The notes under the pieces are model-generated. The model worked only from the letters and a program-made list of their open reading frames with translations. It had not been told where the DNA came from and did not search any database. 18,006 bases of DNA from Funneliformis mosseae (taxonomy: Eukaryota; Glomeromycota; Glomeromycetes; Glomerales; Glomeraceae): NCBI GenBank assembly GCA_910592005.1, contig CAJVPP010001765.1, positions 1 to 18,006 on the forward strand, given 5' to 3'. Positions 8,486-18,006 of this stretch are shown one piece after another (position 1 is the stretch's first letter; each line of letters starts with the position of its first letter). Position numbers and translations under genes: made by a program.

Positions 8486-9805
8486 TCATTTGTTTAATAA
8501 TCTTGATAATAATTCGTGCAATCCATTTGACTTAACTTCTTCACTATATTCATTCCATAATTCATATAATGATATTATTTCTTGTACAATATCTATTATC
8601 TAAAACATAAAATAAAATTACTTATTAAAACGAAAGTTAAATCCTTATAAATATAACACCTAATATAATCTTACCTGTTCCGAATCAACATTTAATTGAG
8701 CGAACCATAATCTAATATCTTTTACTTTCGGAGTTTCATTAACATTACCAGCATTATTACCAGCACCCCTTCTTGCATTTCTTGTGGTTACTCCAGCAGC
8801 AGCACCGCTATTATTCGCATTACTTGTAGTCGATGTAAGCGAATAATCACCATACTGAGCTCCCCCCTTAAGTGCTATTTGTAAATAAAGAGCAGCAGTG
8901 GCAATAACATGTGGCGGATATAACAAACACATATCAGTTCGATAAGAATCATTTATAATATACCAAGCCCATTGTACATCATCATTTTTGGTACCTAGAT
9001 CCTGTGCCAATGTCATTAACGAACGATATGGATGAAATACTATCATATTAAATTCTAACTCTTCTAATAAATAAAATTCCATTTCTGCTACTTTTTGATT
9101 ATCATATGGAAAACTTCCTCCTTTCTCTATATATGTATGTATATATGCATGCATGCATGTATGTGTGTGTGTATGTGTAAAAGGAGGAGTTAGTCGAAAG
9201 TGTCAAAGGTATTGAATTTGATAAATTAACTTACCTATAATGATTGCTTTCATCTCTGCGATAACGGTTTTTATATGATGTGGAGATTCTTCAATTTTGC
9301 ATGCTAAATACATACATGTGGCGGCGACTAAATTAGGTTCGGTATTTCTAAAACTATTTCTATGAAGCATAAAATTGAAATTTAGACAGATTTCAAGGGT
9401 GAAAGCTTTATATTTTTTCAATGAGAAAAATTTTACCTTGTATAAAATCGTTTGAAATAAGTAATGGCCGTTGCAATAATTACTTGACGTACTGAGAGTT
9501 TTCTTCCAAGTTCAGTTATTACTATTATGAAATTAGAAGTTTAAAAAAGGTTAAGAGTATAGTGAAAATTAAAATTAGGTTTTCACTTACTTTGTGCGAA
9601 CCATATGTTAACTTTGATTAACTCTTGTTCAGTCACGACTTTTAAATCTACTTTTCTACATTCAGCGAGAGCATGACGACTAAGTAACCAGTGCATTCTA
9701 ATTAAGGGTAAAAAAAAAAAAAGGTATTTAGATGTAATAACGTAAATTTTATAACCTAGTAAGTTGACATTACCCATGCGTTGAAGTCCAAAAATTTGCG
9801 GCCAT
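8486..9805 (-). CDS. SSN8: Cyclin C (Mediator CDK8-module cyclin)
   Basis: Cyclin C pairs with the CDK8/Ssn3 kinase in the Mediator kinase module and regulates RNA polymerase II transcription in the nucleus. Exons on the minus strand: 9805-9774, 9697-9591, 9521-9437, 9359-9235, 9126-8675 and 8599-8486, total 915 nt and 304 aa. All introns are GT-AG, 69-108 bp. The start is set by MAANFWTSTHGMHWLL, which matches the conserved N-terminus (MAGNFW-type) of the family. The first cyclin box (about 42-140) includes VIIATAITYFKRFY and YLACKIEESP, with the K-x-E-E signature at 96-99. The second fold holds EFYLLEELEF, VFHPYRSL, YRTDMCLLYPP and RLWFAQLNVDSEQ, then IIDIVQEIISLYELW in the last exon. Residues about 204-250 are an Ala/Asn/Gly/Thr-rich insert absent from animal cyclin C. 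Intron 4 carries a TATG/TG microsatellite. It is divergent from the synthetase gene. Confidence 0.94.
9128..9180. repeat. TATG/ATGC/TG microsatellite in cyclin C intron 4
   Basis: A run of TATATG, TGCA and TG dinucleotide-type repeats begins two bases upstream of the intron 4 acceptor (minus strand) and occupies about half of this 108-bp intron. Length variation here would alter the distance between branch point and acceptor. Confidence 0.8.
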
Positions 9806-12468
<2,663 letters not shown>

Positions 12469-12798
12469 TAAAATAAATAAAAAATAAATATATATATATA
12501 TATACATATATATTTATTATAACAATTAAATAATAAAATATTTTTAAAATACTGATTGATTATATTAATTGATAATGATATGATATATGATGATATGATA
12601 AATGATATTCTAAAGAAATGAAATGTTGTTATGTAATGTAAATCATAAATTATATATATATAAAAAATAAAATAATAATTTCTGATTTCACAAATCCTTT
12701 TTGTTCTAATCTACATGCACTAACTCTCAAAAATTCGAAAATAAAAAAAAAAATGAGAGAATGATAAATAACCTTACAGAATAAAATGCGAAAGTCCT
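12469..12798. other. Convergent 3' intergenic region (GluRS / ARF6)
   Basis: These 330 bp hold the 3' ends of two convergent genes. Several overlapping AATAAA-like words directly follow the synthetase stop codon and could act as polyadenylation signals. They are followed by a TA dinucleotide run (about 12489-12512) and TGATATGA repeats (about 12575-12610). No gene seen. Confidence 0.6.
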
Positions 12799-13695
<897 letters not shown>

Positions 13696-13998
13696 TGTAT
13701 ATTATGTTGTAAGGAGTTTAAAGTTGGTATAAAGTGAAATGATCGAAAAACTTTATAATGAAGGGTTTCCGCGATGAAAATATAAAAAGGTAAAGTTATC
13801 AAAAGAAAAAGATGGAAAATAGCTGGTTTATGCGCGGAAATAATCACCGTCAACGAGGTACCGGTGGTGATTAAATAGTGTTAACAAGAATTAACCACAG
13901 GTAAGAAAAGGCACCAGAGATGTTGAGGGTTAGTTTGATGCTATTATTAGAAGAATTACCGTAGTAGTCTTTAACTTTTGTATTGAAGGAAAGGATTA
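13696..13998. promoter_or_regulatory. ARF6 upstream region
   Basis: This is the 5' flank of ARF6 and less AT-rich than the DNA beyond it. It contains TCACCGTCAACGAGGTACC followed by GGTGGTGA, an imperfect inverted repeat at about 13846-13872. Short open frames on the plus strand start at 13814 (MENSWFMRGNNH, about 20 codons) and 13920, but both end quickly. The promoter role is inferred from position only. Confidence 0.45.
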
Positions 13999-14269
13999 AT
14001 TTTATTCAACATCGAAAGCTACACGAATTTCTATTGGCATTCTATTAGCATGTGTTGTGGCGCAGAATGTTAATGAATATCCTCCTTTTCTATTTCTCTT
14101 TCTATTCCCTTTTCTATATCTTTCTTGTCCCCCAAGTCCATGGGATCGGCCTCATCCAATAACGGTTATTGATCTCTATAAATCGTGGTTGCGTAGATAT
14201 CGGAAATTAACAATTAACGAAATACGATATTATATATGTGGCGTATGTGCTTCATTTGCATCATTTTAA
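13999..14269 (+). other. Short open frame of uncertain status beside a pyrimidine-rich tract
   Basis: A plus-strand frame runs from a stop near 13996 to the TAA at 14267-14269 without interruption (about 89 codons). It reads ISIGILLACVVAQNVNEYPP, then a Phe/Leu/Pro hydrophobic stretch, then PSPWDRPHPITVIDLYKSWL and a basic segment, ending CASFASF. There is no ATG in frame at a good position, so it would need an upstream exon. The hydrophobic part is encoded by a pyrimidine tract (about 14075-14130), which on the other strand is a GA-rich tract about 400 bp upstream of the ARF6 start. It could be an exon of a small membrane protein or simply ARF6 promoter DNA. I do not recognise a family. Confidence 0.2.
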
Positions 14270-14769
14270 TTTATATTTATTTCCTTTATCTTTATTATTT
14301 AGTTTTATGAATTAAATTATATTAATTGTTACAATTTTTATTTATATCATATTATATCATTATGTAGTCAATTCTCTCTTAATACAATCCCTTAAAATTA
14401 TAGTAAAAATTTTATTTAAAAAAGATGTGTATTTATTATATGATTTTTATATACTTGAAATTAAACAAAAGTATGCATTAAAAAGAATTGACTGAATTAT
14501 TATTTTTTTTTAAAAAATAAAAATAAAAAATAATATAAAATAATCATAAAAAATAAATTCTAATTATAAATATAATTTAAACTATTTTACAAATATTAAA
14601 AATATATTATTACTATTTTTTTAGTTTTTTTTTAATAATATAAATGTTATTAAATTTAAATTATACATAAAAATAAAATAATATAAAATTACTCTTATCT
14701 ATTTTAAACATACTTTATAGATAAAGGTTAAAATCTCTTAATAATACTTAAAATTTAGATAAAATAATA
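14270..14769. other. Very AT-rich intergenic DNA, no gene seen
   Basis: The composition drops to almost pure A/T from about 14500 to 14700. No open frame, RNA gene or repeat of note is visible before the candidate transposon end at 14770. Confidence 0.6.
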
Positions 14770-15426
14770 CAGTTAATTCTCTATAAATGAATCCTATATA
14801 AATGCACATCTTTTTAAATGCACTTTTTAGCTTAGTTTTGAGTCAAGAAATTAGTGCTAAATGCATCTTTTTCTTTATACACTATGCAATAATTTTCCAA
14901 TTCTGTATATATAAAATTTTTTATATAAATACACTCACGTGACTATGTGATTATAGTCTCAATCAGAATTATAAATTACCTAATAAAATATAAATTAATC
15001 ATAATGTAACTATAAATAATATAATATATCGCGTTGTGTATCACATTGCTATATATTATTATATAATGTGTTGCAGTTATAGTAATACTGTAATATTACA
15101 GTCTACATTTATATTCTAAGAAAGTCTAGAAGTTTAAGAGTCTAAGAATACCGTTCCTAAAAAAGGAAAAGAAAAAAGAAAAAGAAGAAGGAAAAAAGAA
15201 AAGAGCAAAAACAAAAAAAAAAATTTTAAAAAAACTAAACTGTATCAGCTCAGCATAATTGATCATTTTAATTTCTGCATATGTAATTAAAAGATAATAG
15301 GTATGGTATTTATAATACGCATATATTCCTGGCTAATTATTTTATATTTTTCTATAAATACATTTCCTATATAAATACACACTTTTGTTAAGTCCTGAGA
15401 GGGATGTATTTATAGAAAGTTGACTG
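14770..15426. mobile_element. Candidate non-autonomous pogo/mariner-like element (MITE)
   Basis: The left end reads CAGTTAATTCTCTATAAATG and is preceded by TA. The reverse complement of the right end (15426 inwards) reads CAGTCAACTTTCTATAAATA. Sixteen of these 20 positions agree, and the CAGT...CTATAA form is typical of pogo/Fot-type mariner termini, which insert at TA. The right flank is TG, not TA, so the target duplication is imperfect. The sub-terminal word CTATAAATACA with CCTATATAAATACAC occurs again near 15350-15383, making the right end a hairpin with the closing TGTATTTATAG. No transposase frame is present in the 657 bp, so the element would depend on an autonomous copy elsewhere. 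Confidence 0.45.
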
Positions 15427-16522
15427 TGTTAAAATTATAATAAAAGATATGATAAATTTTTCTTATATAATGAAAATTAAAACTATTAAAATTATATTAA
15501 AAATATAATTAAGAATATAATAAAATTATTTTAAAAAGTTTTGATATACATCTATAATAATTGAAAAAAGTTTAAAAAATTTATTAATAAGAATTTTTAC
15601 AAATTTTTTCTTATAATTTCAAATAGTATAATAAATCTTATTTTAGTAATATTATTATACAATTTCATTTTATAAGTTTAAAATAAGCTCTTTAATTTAT
15701 TAAATATATTTTTAAAATAAAATACATATAAATAAAGTTATTAAAATAAATATATAAGTTTTTCTTCTATATAGATGATTATTTTATTAATAACTTTTAA
15801 TAAGCAAACTACTTTATTTAATAATAAAAATTTGATTATTAAAGTATTTATTATATTGTTATATGAGTTGATTGCAAAGGCTACTAACTGAAAAATAGAC
15901 TTTAACATGTATAACAAAGTTTTAGATTTCTAAAGGTTAATAATTTATACCTAAAGTCTTATTCATGTCAATATAATTATTAATACAGATTAATATAATT
16001 AATGTATATATTTATATTTATAGAAAAGAGTAATAATGATAAATTGGATTTTATATCATAAATTTAACTAAATAAAATTAAAGGGTAAAAATTAGTTTTA
16101 TTAAATAAAGAAATTGGAATTAATATCATTTAATAATTTCAATAAACTTTTATTCATGAACTTACAAAATTATGAGTAAATAATAAACTATAATTATTAC
16201 AAAACTGACTGTAAAATAATTGTTAACTAACTTAAAACTAATTGACTGAAAAAATTACATAAAATTCCTATCCTATTTATATAAACTTTTGATTTAACTT
16301 TATTACTAAATTAAGATAAAATACAACTTAATAAACTATAGAAATATTATAAATATTGTTAACTTAATTAACAAGTTTAACTAAATAAATCATTTTAACT
16401 ATACTAAGTAATAGAAACTATTGAAGTATCTAAAGTTTAATATTTGATTAATTGTAATATAATACTTATTTAATAGATCACATGAAAAAATATACATTAT
16501 ATACATATATACATAAAATATA
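15427..16522. other. Very AT-rich intergenic DNA, no gene seen
   Basis: Nothing recognisable on either strand. Long A/T-only stretches, many stops in all frames and no open frame of note. Confidence 0.6.
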
Positions 16523-16682
16523 TTTGGAATGATTGCTAGAAAAATTAGGTTCTAAAAATTTTTTAATGAATTGAGATTTTTATTGCATTTTAGTTTTTGA
16601 TATTATTTGATTAAAATGCATTAAGCTTTTAATTTTAGTTAAAATTTTTCAGAACCTGATTTTTCTAGAAATTCTCCCATTT
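16523..16682. mobile_element. 160-bp foldback (hairpin) element
   Basis: The left arm contains GCTAGAAAAATTAGGTTCTA then AAAATTTT (about 16535-16562). The right arm, read as reverse complement, contains TTCTAGAAAAATCAGGTTCT then GAAAAATTTT (about 16641-16672), differing at only a few positions. A second, inner inverted pair, TTGCATTTTA (about 16582) and TAAAATGCATT (about 16612), sits between them, so almost the whole 160 bp can fold into one long hairpin. ATATATTT-type sequence flanks both sides, compatible with a TA-type target site. It has no coding capacity, and the structure fits a MITE or foldback repeat. Confidence 0.55.
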
Positions 16683-17889
16683 AAATATATATTCTTCAGC
16701 TAAGTTTTAAACAAATTAATATATTTAACTTCATTTTTTTGACTTTTAATAATTTGATATTACTATAAATTTTATTAAATAAATTTATAATTTTAAATGT
16801 ATTAATTAATAAAGTAAAAAGAATACAAATAAGAAATCTAAACTAAAACTGCAACCACTTTTGTAATTCTATTTTAAGTTTATTTGAATTAATCAATTAT
16901 TAGCAATCCTCTTTAGATACTTAAAGAACAATTTTTCATGAGCAGTCCTTTAACAAAAAAGATCAATAAAAAGTATTAATATCATAGCACTTTTCTTAAA
17001 ATTATCTATTAATTCCTTACTCTCTAAAAATTTACACTCTCTAAATTAACGAACTTGAAATTAATATCTAATAAAAAAAGGTTAAAAAAGACATACAACT
17101 CTAGCAAGTTCTTAGCTAAATTATCTGATTAATTTTTGATTATAATGACTTCTCAATACAGAAGTATTCACATCATTAAGTTTTATCAGAAACTCTTTAG
17201 TACTCTCAAATTTTTACATTAAGAGTCTATTAATTTAGATTATAATTATCAGCAGGCATTATATAAAACCCAAATTACATAGTTACAAGAAACTGAAAAA
17301 TTCTACTAGAATTAATAGGCTAAATAACATCAGAAATCTTTAAAAGAATTTATTAGCACATAATGTTACTGATATTATTATTTTCATTATTTATAAAGAT
17401 AATTAAATAGTTATTATATGAGATTTATTTACGCTTAAAGTTATGTTAATTTTAACTATCATTTTAAATATTTTCTGATGTTTATTTTTTTGTAGGCAAA
17501 AGAAAAAGAAAATAAATGAGAAAAATATTTAAGAAATGTAGTGAAAAAAATATTTTAATAAAAAACATCACAGTTTGAACTAATAACAGAATATTTTTTA
17601 GATAAGAATATAAGAAATAAAAAAAAGTTTGAATAGGAAGTTTTTATTTTTTATTTATAGGCTAAGCTGTGATTGTTCTTAAACGTACACATTTTTTACA
17701 TAAAAATTCTTAGATAAAATCTAATGAAAAAAAAAGAGATTTTTAATATATTTAACTTCATTAATGATATTATCATTATCATTTTTATCATTTTTGTAAT
17801 TTTAGCTAATTGATCAATAAATTATGATTAAGAAATTATGACTTTGTATTGTAACAGGATTGGATTGGCGAACGTGGCACAGCATATTG
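16683..17889. other. AT-rich intergenic DNA, at most traces of dead coding sequence
   Basis: No gene is supportable. On the minus strand about 17115-17215, a run of 30-odd codons without a stop reads KFESTKEFLIKLNDVNTSVL then RSHYNQKLIR and looks more protein-like than chance, but stops on both sides prevent identification. A short GC-richer word, GGATTGGATTGGCGAACGTG, near 17859-17878 precedes the terminal satellite. Confidence 0.45.
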
Positions 17890-17896
17890 CAGATCT

Positions 17897-18006
17897 AAAT
17901 GTCAGATATATTTGATATATTTGATATATCGGACATATTTGATATAATTGATATCTTGGACATATTGGACATATAAGATATATTTAATTTATTTGTTATA
18001 TCTATC
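17897..18006. repeat. Short-period TTTGATATA satellite, cut by window edge
   Basis: Tandem copies of a 9-bp word close to GATATATTT, interspersed with GGACATATT, run to the right edge of the window. Copies are diverged and the array probably continues beyond it. No coding content. Confidence 0.7.

Overview
The window looks like a fungal nuclear contig, most likely from an arbuscular mycorrhizal fungus (Glomeromycotina). That placement is an inference from four things: very AT-rich non-coding DNA, three conserved eukaryotic genes each cut by several 60-145 bp GT-AG introns, simple GAATCT-type and AGCTT-type repeats, and large amounts of decayed repeat-family coding sequence. No RNA gene, CRISPR array, prokaryotic operon or origin was seen.

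Left part (1 to about 8485) is a decayed, repeat-dominated region. It holds a GAATCT/GATC simple-sequence block (about 82-250), a stop-riddled hAT transposase C-terminus (393-655), a possible lipase-like fragment (about 1497-1850), and a roughly 1,170-codon dead gene on the minus strand (2041-5550) of an unrecognised, probably dispersed family. After these come a 30-bp satellite in two related forms (about 6250-6835), an AGCTT-rich block, and an unexplained GC-richer patch (about 7925-8150).

Middle part (8486-13695) is a compact three-gene island. Cyclin C of the Mediator kinase module (minus, 8486-9805, six exons, 304 aa) and mitochondrial glutamyl-tRNA synthetase (plus, 10024-12468, eleven exons, 544 aa) are divergent and share a 218-bp intergenic region. 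The synthetase converges with an ARF6-type small GTPase (minus, 12799-13695, four exons, 180 aa) across 330 bp. All three splice models were built by hand. Each gives an exact multiple of three and an intact protein, so these genes look functional. They serve unrelated processes (transcription, mitochondrial translation, membrane traffic); the only link suggested by the layout is the shared cyclin C/synthetase promoter region.

Right part (13696-18006) is mostly AT-rich intergenic DNA. It contains a short open frame beside a pyrimidine-rich tract (about 13999-14269), a candidate 657-bp non-autonomous DNA transposon with pogo/mariner-like ends (14770-15426), a 160-bp foldback element (16523-16682), and the start of a short-period TTTGATATA satellite at the right edge.

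I did not find convincing evidence for a new multi-gene system. The best candidates for something undescribed are the dead gene family at 2041-5550 and the two-form 30-bp satellite.
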